64,000 nucleotides of DNA, from NCBI GenBank assembly GCA_017871115.1, contig JAFCIZ010000005.1:2402501-2466500 (forward strand). Direction: 5' to 3'. How positions within the stretch are numbered: the first letter of the stretch is position 1; every line of letters begins with the position of its first letter. Position numbers and translations under genes: made by a program. Below the pieces are notes generated by a model. It saw only the letters and a list, made by a program, of their open reading frames with translations, was not told the DNA's origin and searched no databases. This DNA comes from Cunninghamella blakesleeana. Taxonomy: Eukaryota > Mucoromycota > Mucoromycetes > Mucorales > Cunninghamellaceae. Shown piece by piece: positions 48,168-58,483 of the stretch.

Positions 48168-49094
48168 ATGGAATCAAGAAAAAGAGTAAGAATAGATTAT
48201 AAAGAATTAAATCGATCGGGAGAAATAACTATAGATATTGATTATTTATCACAAATACCATCACAGACCAGTTTATGGGAAAATGAACATGTTAAAGCCT
48301 TAAATATTGAATATATCAATGCGGGTGATATTAATGAAATTATTCAGCCAAGTGATTTAACTGAAGAAGATAATTTTAAAAACTTAATGCTAAAAGATTG
48401 GAAAAAGGGCGAATTTTTATTATCAAACGATTATTTTAAAAATAGTAAATACATCAAAGATAAGAAAATACTTACAATTTTAAAAAAAATTAGAAGAATT
48501 TTAGGACAAGAAGTGTTTGGTCACCGTATTAAAGAAACACAAGTTGGTTCTTTTATGACATCATTATTATACTATTTAGGGTTTGATGATGACCCATTTC
48601 TTATACATCCACAATATGAGTATTCTGTATACATATATAAAGGAAAGCATAAAATAACATCAGAAGTTGAATTTATGATAACTAAAGATAATACACACGT
48701 GGTTTTAATTGTTGGTGCTAGACGTTTAAAAAATGTTATAGATGATAGTCATTGGTCTGAACCACAAATAGCTGGTGAAATATTTAATGCTGCATTTTAT
48801 AATAAATTACTTATTACTCAACAACCAGTAAGGTATCCATTTGATATACATGCTATTCGTATTATCGGTACAAAAATTACCTTTTATAAATCCACGGTTA
48901 ACCGTGATTATTTGCTCGAAGTAGAAACAAAATTACCCATAAAACACAAGTTTGAAATACAGAGGTTCCCTCAGCAATTAGATCCCTTACCAAATCAAAA
49001 TATGGAGCTACCAGCGCTGGATTTTACAAGTGAAAATGATCGTATTGTAATACTTTCTATTCTGAAATCTTTATATAAAAATAATAATGGTTAA
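48168..49094 (+). CDS. PD-(D/E)XK-like protein of fungal accessory type
   Basis: Single exon, 308 residues from the ATG at 48168 (an earlier in-frame ATG adds 12 residues). The N-terminal half is polar/helical without a known domain. Residues about 118-235 look like a restriction-endonuclease-fold core: FMTSLLYYLGFDD, then SEVEFMITKDNTHVVLIVGARRLKN, then EPQIAGEIFNAAF. In related multicopy proteins of early-diverging fungi the middle motif usually reads (V/I)-E-D/A-K; here it is G-A-R, so the catalytic acid and Lys appear lost, though VEF and the Q-x-x-x-E helix remain. No signal peptide. It sits amid short direct and inverted repeats in a relic-rich region. The fold assignment comes from motif pattern only. 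Confidence 0.6.
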   Translation: MESRKRVRIDYKELNRSGEITIDIDYLSQIPSQTSLWENEHVKALNIEYINAGDINEIIQPSDLTEEDNFKNLMLKDWKKGEFLLSNDYFKNSKYIKDKKILTILKKIRRILGQEVFGHRIKETQVGSFMTSLLYYLGFDDDPFLIHPQYEYSVYIYKGKHKITSEVEFMITKDNTHVVLIVGARRLKNVIDDSHWSEPQIAGEIFNAAFYNKLLITQQPVRYPFDIHAIRIIGTKITFYKSTVNRDYLLEVETKLPIKHKFEIQRFPQQLDPLPNQNMELPALDFTSENDRIVILSILKSLYKNNNG

Positions 49095-49601
49095 TCATTT
49101 GAAATAATAAAATATATGTATTTAAAGTTTATGGATACTATAGTTTATAATACTAATATAAAATTATGTGAATAATTGTTATCATATTGCATAAATACTA
49201 TTATTAAATTTTATCTTTATTAATATCTTAAATATAAATAAAAACAAAAACAAAAAAAGTATTTGGAAAATGCTATATGAAATTGATTTGCAAGATCTAT
49301 AATAATATTACTTTTTTCAATTATATATTTTTATTTATATTTTATGACACGATGTTCATAAGATACGTGTTTTTATTTTAGGAACCAAGTCGTTATTTAT
49401 TTTAAATAAAGTATTTTTTAACACCTTTTCATATATTATAAGGTTATGTATTCACTAGTATAATTATATGTAATGAATAAACTATAGCTATTTGGATTGT
49501 AAATAATTTTATAAATCAAATATAATACCAATAACTAAACAGACTATTTTCTATTTAACTCAAATACTCTACATTTTGTTATGGTTTAAAAACTAATGTT
49601 A

Positions 49602-49622
49602 TTTATTAGGCTGTAGAAATGT
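49602..49622 (+). repeat. 21-base direct repeat, copy 2
   Basis: Exact copy of 48029-48049. Confidence 0.75.
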
Positions 49623-49771
49623 CTCTCTCAACAAAGTCCAGTGTAATCAAAAAAAATTTTTTTGAGGTACAGATATTCTATTTACACAAACTTCCGCAGT
49701 TCATCATTGACTATATTTATAATTGAGTTACACGTAAAAAAAAGATCAAGTAAATATTAATTTCAATCGAC

Positions 49772-49863
49772 AACAGGTAATATTGTTAGCATAAATCGAT
49801 TTATTTCATTTACTTCCACTCAATCTTAAAGCCTGATTGAAGTTCGACTTCAACAATATACCT
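49772..49863 (+). repeat. MITE-like 92-base unit, copy 2
   Basis: Same head and tail as the unit at 47745-47833, with imperfect inverted ends; direct orientation. Confidence 0.65.
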
Positions 49864-50169
49864 TCCTTTTTTTTAGTTTTTTTAATTTTTTTAATTTTTT
49901 TTTTCATAATAGTTTACGCAACATTATATTAATAAAATAAAAATGCATAGTTGACGGGTTTTTGATTATTTGTTTTTTTGAAACGAGGAATGAGAATTTG
50001 TAGTTGTATTTGGAGTAAATAATAAAAGTTCAGTGAGCACCGGATCCTTTTTTACAAGTAGAACGACTTAGAATAGAGGAATAAAAATAAAATAAACTCA
50101 AAAAAAAAAAAAAAAAAAAAAGAGTAAAATAAAAAGTAAAAGCATGATAAAATAGCAGGATTTAAAACG

Positions 50170-50185
50170 ATTTTAAAAACCGCAA
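50170..50185 (-). repeat. 16-base inverted repeat, right member
   Basis: Exact reverse complement of 48080-48095. Confidence 0.7.
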
Positions 50186-50264
50186 AATAAAATACTGTAT
50201 GAAAATTTAGTAATTTAAATCAGAGTTGCTAAAAAATATTTAAGTAAATTAATATAAAAATATA

Positions 50265-50645
50265 AAATAAATAGAATAAAATGATTTGTTAAATAAAATA
50301 ACTAAATTCAATAAATTGAATAAGTCATAAACTAAAATAACATAAGGAAAAATTATCAAGTTTGTTTTATAAAGTGAACAAGTTTAATAGCTATTTAGTA
50401 AGTAGTAATTTATTATAAAAATTTGAAAATTTAAGAAAAAAGAGAAAAAAAATTGGTTTTATTTATATTTTAAAAAAATTAAAAAAGAATATTTAATGTA
50501 TATAGAGAGAAGGGAAGAGTAGTAAAAATGGCTCTCATATGGAATAGCGACTCTAGGAACAGTGGTTTCAAGAATAGAAGTTCCAAAAAGTAGCAACCAT
50601 AATTTAAGGAGCGCCACTAGTAGCACTACTGCCAATATTAACATT
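50265..50645 (-). repeat. Diverged dispersed repeat, copy 2
   Basis: Aligns with 44565-44925. On the reverse strand, an ORF of 61 codons (50459-50644) begins with a hydrophobic segment (MLILAVVLLVALLKLWLLLF) and is intact in its first half, where copy 1 has a stop. Immediately upstream on the same strand, a 31-codon polar ORF (50638-50733, beginning MDNHNKPGPIKRFKMD) overlaps its start in another frame. Confidence 0.65.
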
Positions 50646-50861
50646 TTTTCATTGCTGTTGTTAGTATTATCTTATTCTGTTCTACATCCATTTTAAAACG
50701 TTTTATTGGTCCAGGTTTGTTGTGATTATCCATTATTTGACTAAAGTGATGTATTGTTTTATTTTCACAATCATAAGTGAAAAAATCGTTTACATTTTTC
50801 TTATGCGTTGTTTATTTGTCCATTGTTCCTTATCGGCAAAAGTATTAATTTTATTGATAGG

Positions 50862-51290
50862 TCATAGTAATAAAGTTGAAGGTGAGCAATTAATATTTTT
50901 ACCGATAAAGTCATAATAATTTATTAATTCACATATATCAGATAGTATATAGTATGGTTGATACAATTGGTGTTTCCGTTGCGTATTAAAAAGCAGAGGT
51001 AACACAAATCCAATTGATCTATTTACAGAAAGTTGATGTTTTAAGATAGGAACGCAGAAGAATTTATTATTGTCGGGTTTAAATATCATTTGTAACCAAT
51101 GATGTCGAAAGATATAAAATTGAACTATAAGATCTAGAATCTTCAAACTATCAAGATGTAAAGGAAAACATGTATTTTTATACGTAACTTTTGGAGATAG
51201 ATTATGCCATATAAAGTTGGATATGACAGCCTTTGATGAAACAAAGAATGGCTTGGGAACCAATAGTAACCTTCATTGATACCAAAGCAT
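50862..51290 (-). mobile_element. Non-LTR retrotransposon (LINE) relic
   Basis: Reverse-strand ORF of 133 codons. ISNFIWHNLSPKVTYKNTCFPLHL followed by KILDLIVQFYIFRHHWLQ matches the pattern that follows the reverse-transcriptase domain in fungal LINE ORF2 proteins (FIW...sPkv...clP...GGL.iLDp..Q..al.lrWL). The Gly-Gly-Leu is degraded. Just upstream (to about 51290) the frame is broken by a stop although the pattern (LWYQ.RLLLVPKPFF) continues. No reverse-transcriptase core, endonuclease or target-site duplication is seen, so this is a short old fragment. Confidence 0.65.
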
Positions 51291-51876
51291 TAAACAAAAA
51301 AACTTTTTTTTGTAATTAAAATTTATTAGAAAACTAATATTATGGGAAAAGCCACATCATAATGAGAGGTGTACTAATGACTTAATAAATTAATTTACTA
51401 TTGAAATATCAATAAAAAAAAACCATAACCAATTCACAAATATATTTGCTTATTCAATAAATAATAACATTAAAAGAAAAAAAATAAACAAAAAAGTACT
51501 ATATATATTTTTTTAAAATCTCACCTTGATTTTTTCTTAGCACGGTAAATTTTTCTTCAGTTCTTATTAGATCTTCAATGAAAATCCTGTATCATTCTAT
51601 ATTTCGATGCTAAGTTTGTAATATAAATAAAGGATCATAATATATAATAGTAATGGTCATAGTAATAATAAAAAATGAAAAAGTTTTTTCTATTAAATAA
51701 ACTGGTTTCATATTATTCTAAAAAAGATAAACAATGGAAGTGTCTATTAAATAAATTGATTTTATTTTATTTTGTTTTATTTTAAAAAAGAAAAAAGTAA
51801 TACATATTAAAAAGAAATAAAATTGTAAAAAAATTATATATAAGGGTAACGAATAGTAATGAATAATTATTTCTAT
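51291..51876. other. Intergenic before GLT1 3' end
   Basis: AT-rich, nothing recognised; contains the GLT1 3' flank. Confidence 0.5.
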
Positions 51877-54800
51877 TTAATTAGCAACTTCAATGGCTTG
51901 TTGCTTAGGTTTAATAACTTGACGTTTCCAAATACCACCGGATACAGGTAATAAGGAAGAACCAGTTAAGAAAGTATCAACTTCTAAAGCACATTGACGA
52001 CCTTCATTAATACCATGGACAATTAAAGATTGACCACGACGACAATCACCGGCAGCGAAAATACCAGAAATAGCAGTAGAATATTTACCTTTAGCGGTTT
52101 CAATATTAGTACGTCCATCTTGTTTTAATTGTAATTGTTTTACACAAGCTTCTTCAGGACCCAAGAAACCCATAGATAAAAGGACTAAATCAGCTTGGAA
52201 GAATTGTTCAGAGCCTTCTACTTCCTTCATGTTCCATCTACCAGAATCATCCTTAACCCATTCAACACGGACAGTATTAATACCTTTGATATTACCTTCA
52301 CCATCACTGACAAATTCCTTAGAAAGTACACAATATTCACGGGGATCATTGCCAAAGTGTGCTTTTACTTCATTGTGACCATAATCAACACGGAAGACTC
52401 TTGCATATTGGGGCCATGGGTTATCAGATGCTCTTGTAGCAGGAGGTTGGGGTAATAATTCAAAGTTAACAACAGATTTACAACCATGACGAACAGATGT
52501 ACCAATACAATCATTACCAGTATCACCACCACCAATTACAACAACATGTTTATCTTTAGCACTTAAGTATTGACCATCCTTAAGTTGACTATCTAAGAGA
52601 GACTTAGTATTGGCTTGTAAGAATTCCATAGCAAAGTGAATACCATTAAGTTCACGACCAGGGATCTTAAGATCACGAGGCCAGGTGGCACCGGTAGCAA
52701 CAATCAAAGCATCATTATCAGCGCGAAGTTTATTAGCATCCACATCAACACCAACATGGGCATTAGGAACAAATGTAATACCTTCAGCTGTCAATAAATC
52801 AATACGACGTTGAACAATCTTCTTATCTAATTTCATGTTAGGGATACCATACATTAATAAACCACCAATACGGTCATTACGATCATAAACAGTAACTAAA
52901 TGACCAGCTTTGTTCAATTGATCAGCAGCAGCAAGACCGGCAGGACCTGAACCAATAATAGCAACCTTTTTACCAGAACGATTAACAGGTACTTTAGGTA
53001 CAATCCATCCTTCATCAAAACCGCGATCAATAATAGCACATTCAATACTCTTAATAGCGACAGGAAGATCAGCTAAACCAGCAACACAAGCAGATTCACA
53101 AGGAGCAGGACAAACCTATTGATGTATTAATAAAAAATTAATAATCAAGTTAATAAATAATATAAAAAAATAATTTATCCACCCAATTTTTTTTTTTTTT
53201 TGAATAAAATAAAAATAAATACTTACACGTCCAGTGAATTCTGGGAAATTGTTAGTCATCATTAAGCGATCCAAAGCATCTTTCCAGTTATCCTTAAAGA
53301 TTAATTCATTCCACTTAGGGATAACGTTACCAATAGGACAACCAGTATCACTTTGACAGAAAGGAATACCACAATCCATACAACGAGCAGCTTGTTCATG
53401 AAGTTGAGGACGAGTTAAACGATGATTAATTTCTTCCCAATCACCGGTACGTTTCTTAGCGTTACGGTAACCATCAGTTCTACGTTTGTATTTGATGAAA
53501 CCGCGTAATTTATCTAATTTAGCGCGACGTTCTAAAATGGTAGCTTCATCCATGATACTATCTTCTACATCTTCAACTTGAGGTTCAACTTTCTTTTGTT
53601 CGCAAGGTTTAGGAGCTTCTACTTTAGGAGCATTAGCAGCAGCAGCAGCTTCACGTTCACGACGTTGCTTCATTAATAATTCTTTATATTCAGTAGGCAT
53701 AACCATGACAAATTTAGGTAAGTATTCATTGAAGCTCTTTAATACACGGTCAGCAATTTCAGATCCAGTATAATGACGATGATCTTCAATAAGATCTCTT
53801 AATTCAGCAACAAATTCATCATCATTGACAGTTTCCAATTGAACCATTTCACCATTGACTTTTGATTTGAATTGACCATCAAGATCCAAAACATAAGCAA
53901 TACCACCAGACATACCAGCAGCAAAGTTACGACCAGTGTTACCTAAAATAACAACACGACCACCAGTCATATATTCACAACCATGATCACCTACACCTTC
54001 ACAGACAGCGTAGGCACCAGAATTACGTACACAGAAACGTTCAGCAGCAATACCACGGAAGTAAGCACGACCTGAGGTAGCACCATAAAGACAAACGTTA
54101 CCAACAATGACGTTTTCTTCAGATTTGAAAGCGGCATTCTTAGGAGGATAAATAGCAATTTTACCACCAGAAAGACCTTTACCTACATAATCATTAGAAT
54201 CACCACATAATTCAAAGAAGATACCAGGAGCAAGGAAGGCACCAAGTGATTGACCAGCAGAACCGGTCAAGTTTACATGAATAGTATCAGCAGGTAAACC
54301 TTGTTCACCATGACGTTTAGAAACATGATAAGAAAGAGTGGTACCAAGAGCACGATCAGTATTAACAACTTCAGCTTCAATCTTGACAGGTTCCTTGTTG
54401 GTTAAAGCAGGTTCAGCTTCATCAATTAAATAATTATCTAAACGTAAATGTAATTTATGTTGTTGTTTCTTAACACAATAACCAGCAACACCTGGACGTA
54501 AAGAAGCAGCAGGTGTAAGAATAGGTGATAAATCCAAGTTAGCAGTCTTGAAAGTACGAAGAGATTCATCTACTTTAAGGAATTCAGCGTGACCCACCAT
54601 GTCATTAATAGTACGGAAACCAAGTTTGGCCATGATACCACGTAATTCTTCAGCAAGGTAAAAGAAGAAATTAACAACATGTTCAGGACTACCTTGGAAT
54701 TTCTTTCTTAATTCAGGGTCTTGAGTGGCAATACCTACAGGACAAGTATTCAAGTGACACTTACGCATCATAGTACAACCAAGAGCAATTAAAGGTGTAG

Positions 54801-57800
54801 TAGCGAAACCCCATTCTTCAGCACCAAGTAAACAAGCAATAGCAATATCACGACCTGTCTTGATTTGACCATCAGTTTGAACAATTACACGACCACGAAG
54901 ATCATTAAGTACTAAAGTTTGATGAGTTTCAGCAAGACCTAATTCCCATGGTAAACCAGCATACTTAATACCAGTCCATCTGGAAGCACCAGTACCACCA
55001 TCATGACCAGAAATTAAAATATGATCAGCTTTAGCTTTAGCTACACCAGAAGCAACAATACCTACACCAACTTCTGATACTAATTTAACAGAGACACGTG
55101 CACGTGGATTAGCACACTTGAGATCATAAATAAGTTGTTTAAGATCTTCAATGGAATAAATATCGTGATGAGGAGGAGGAGAAATAAGACCAATACCAGG
55201 AGTTGTTTTACGAGTAGAAGCAATTTCTTCAGAAACTTTACCACCAGCTAATTCCCCACCTTCACCAGGCTTAGCACCTTGAGCCATCTTGATTTGCAAT
55301 TCATCAGAGTCAGATAAATAATAAGAAGTGACACCAAAACGACCAGAAGCAACTTGTTTAATAGCAGATCTTAAATTATCGCCATTTTCGCGAGGAATAG
55401 AACGTTCAGGTTTTTCACCCCCTTCACCAGTATTAGATTTACCACCAATTTGATTCATGGCAATAGCTAAAGAAGAGTGAGCTTCCATGGAAATAGAACC
55501 ATAAGACATAGCACCGGTTACAAATCTCTTTACAATCTTATCCCATGATTCAACTTGTTCAATAGGAATTTCTTTTCCTTTAGCATAATCAAACTCAAGC
55601 ATACCACGAAGTGTACATTTCTTGATAGCTTCATAAGAATGACGAGAATAAGTATCATATGCTCCTTGATTTTTAGAACGAACAGCATCTTGTAAATTAG
55701 CAATTGTTGAAGGTTCAGCAATGTGAGGTTCACCACCATCACGCCAGTGGTATTCACCAGATTCAGGTAAAATGACAGGAGCTACAACGTTACGATTAGG
55801 ATAACCAGAATCATGTAAAGTTAAAGCATCCATGGCAAAGATATCAAAGGTAACACCTTTAATACGAGAAGCAGTACCAGCAAAACAGCGAGAGATTACA
55901 CTGTCATCTACACCAAGAGCTTCAAAAATTTGAGCACCTTTGTAAGAAGCTAAAGTAGAGATACCCATCTTGGACATGACTTTGAAAATACCATTATCAA
56001 TACCTTTCTTGAAGTTATAAATTAATTTTTCAGCAGATAAATCTCTAACGGCGTTTTCACGTACCAACTTCATCATGGTTTCCATAACTAAATAAGGACA
56101 GATAGCATCAGCACCATAACCAAGAAGGACACAGAAATGATGAACTTCACGAGCTTCAGCAGTTTCAACCATAAGAGCAATACGAGAACGTTGCTTATTA
56201 CGAACCAAGTGATGATGTACACCACCACAAGCAATTAAGGATGAAATAGCAACACGATCAGCATTGACAGCACGATCAGATAATACTACTACTTTATAAC
56301 CTTTTTCAATAGCTTGACTTACTTCTGTACAGACACGTTCAAGGGCTTCAACATAGCCTTGAGCACCTTCAGATTTAGCAAAAGTAATATCAATGGTGGC
56401 TACTTTCCAATCAGGATAAACAGAAGACATAGATTTAACAGCAGCAAGTTCTTCCATGGATAAAATAGGAGATGGTAAAGTAATTTTATGAGCTTGCTTT
56501 TCATCAATATCTAAAATATTTCCTTCAGGACCAACATAACATTCCAAAGACATGACGATTTCTTCACGAATAGGATCAATAGGAGGATTGGTAACTTGAG
56601 CAAAGAGTTCACGGAAGTATTCATAAATTAAACGTGGTTGTTCAGCTAAACAAGCTAAAGCGGTATCATTACCCATAGAACCAAGAGGTTCTTTACCAGT
56701 AGAAGCTAAAGGAAGGACAATTAAATTAAGTTGTTCTAAGGTATAACCAAAAGCACGTAAACGAGGATCAGCACTGACAGTAGCATCATCCAAGTTAGGT
56801 GTATAGGTAGCATGAGCCTTTTCTACGATATCTTTCAAATGGATTTTTTGGTTTTTGATCCATTCTGAAAAGTTACGTTTAGCAGCTGTTTGTAATTTTA
56901 ATTGTTTGTCATCTACTAATTTTCCTTCTACGGTATCTACTAAGAGCATACGACCAGGTTGAAGACGACCCTTTTGAACAATGGTATCAGGATCAACATA
57001 AACAGTACCAACTTCAGAAGCACAGATCATGATATCATCAGAGGTAAGATAGTAACGACAAGGACGTAAACCATTACGATCTAAAGAAGCACCACAATAT
57101 CTACCATCAGAGAAAGTGAATAAAGCAGGACCATCCCATGGTTCCATAAGAGAAGCAGCCCATTGATAGAAAGCTTTCATTTCAGGGCTCATAGCATCAT
57201 TATTTTGCCAAGCTTCAGGAATCATCATCATAACAGCTTCAGGTAAAGTAAGAACACCGTTTACAACAAGTAATTCTAATACGTTATCAAAAGCAGCTGA
57301 ATCAGAACCTCCTTCTTCAATAATAGGATATAATAAATCAAGTTCATCTCCAAATGTATCTGATTTCATAACACCTTCACGAGATCGCATCCAATTCTTA
57401 TTACCACGTAAAGTATTAATTTCACCTATTCATATTCATAAAGAAATAAAAGTATGAGTAAAAAGTATTTTTTTTTAAAAAGAAAAGGAGTTTTAATTTT
57501 TAATTTTTTTACCATTATGAGCACACCAACGCATAGGTTGAGCACGATCCCAAGAAGGGAAAGTGTTTGTAGAGAAACGAGAGTGTACCAAAGCAAAATG
57601 AGTAGTATATTGACAGTTATTCAAATCATGGAAATATTGGTAAACTTGTTTTGGAGTCAATTGACCTTTATAAACGATATTTTTGTTGGATAAAGAACAA
57701 ACGTAGAACCATTTCTTCATTGTAAGTGTATGAGTAGCATGTTTACGTAACACATATAATTGACGTTCAAAGTATTGTTCATCAAAAGGTTTAGATTGAT

Positions 57801-58483
57801 CAGCTAATACAACGAAAGGTTGAACAATAGCAGGTTCTTTAGATTTAGCGGCAGGACCGATAATAGTAGAATCACGAGGAACGGAACGCCATCCAAGTAC
57901 TTTAAGGTGAAGTGCAGTAGCCATTTCTTCAAATACTTTTTTACTTTCATTTACAGATTCTTCATCACCTTTCATAAATAAATTACCAACTGCATATTGA
58001 CCTTCAGCAGGTAATTGAATACCAAGTTCACGGGTTGTTTCATTGACAAAGAATTGATGAGGAATACCTGTCATGACGCCAGCGCCATCGCCATCACGAA
58101 TATCTGCTCCACTAGCACCACGATGGGTCATATTGCAAAGCTATTTCATTAAATAATAATAAAAAAGAAAAAAAGAAAAGATACGCACATACATACATAC
58201 AAAAATATATGTTATGTTAATATTAATGTTAATATCATCTATTTTTCTTTCTTTTATTTACTCTTTATTTCTCTTTATATTGCACCATATATACATATAT
58301 ATTCTATTCTATTCTATTATTATTTATAAAACTTACAATAGAACTAGCATCGCTTAAAATTTTATGAGAACGTTGACCTTTAACATGAACCATAAAACCA
58401 ACCCCACAAGCATCTTTTTCAAATTCAGGATTATAAAGACCTTGAGCAACAGGAATTGCTTCTGCCCATGATTTGTTTTCCAT
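51877..58483 (-). CDS. GLT1: NADH-dependent glutamate synthase (fused GOGAT)
   Basis: Four exons in coding order: 58337-58483, 57513-58140, 53227-57425, 51877-53115. They sum to 6,213 bases, giving 2,070 residues (yeast Glt1 is 2,145). It makes two glutamates from glutamine and 2-oxoglutarate with NADH. The class II glutaminase nucleophile is Cys26 in KDACGVGF, implying removal of a 25-residue propeptide. The central domain is at about 500-790 and the FMN synthase domain at about 860-1250, with the 3Fe-4S ligands [13 protein letters not shown] near 1140. The GXGXG helix domain is at about 1290-1480. The beta-subunit part begins near 1560 with [10 protein letters not shown] and GCPIGN cysteines, then FAD and NADH Rossmann folds ([11 protein letters not shown]). 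The gene is complete. Codon choice is strongly biased, suggesting high expression. Confidence 0.98.

Larger units (their letters stand above)
49095..50264. other. Intergenic with right-hand repeat members
   Basis: Contains the 21-mer at 49602-49622, TTCCGCAGTTCA at 49692-49703, the MITE-like unit at 49772-49863, a poly-A run near 50100-50120 and the 16-mer at 50170-50185. No gene seen. Confidence 0.55.

Noticed and set aside
52195..52455. Plus-strand ORF of 86 codons
   Set aside because: Antisense shadow of the GLT1 last exon.
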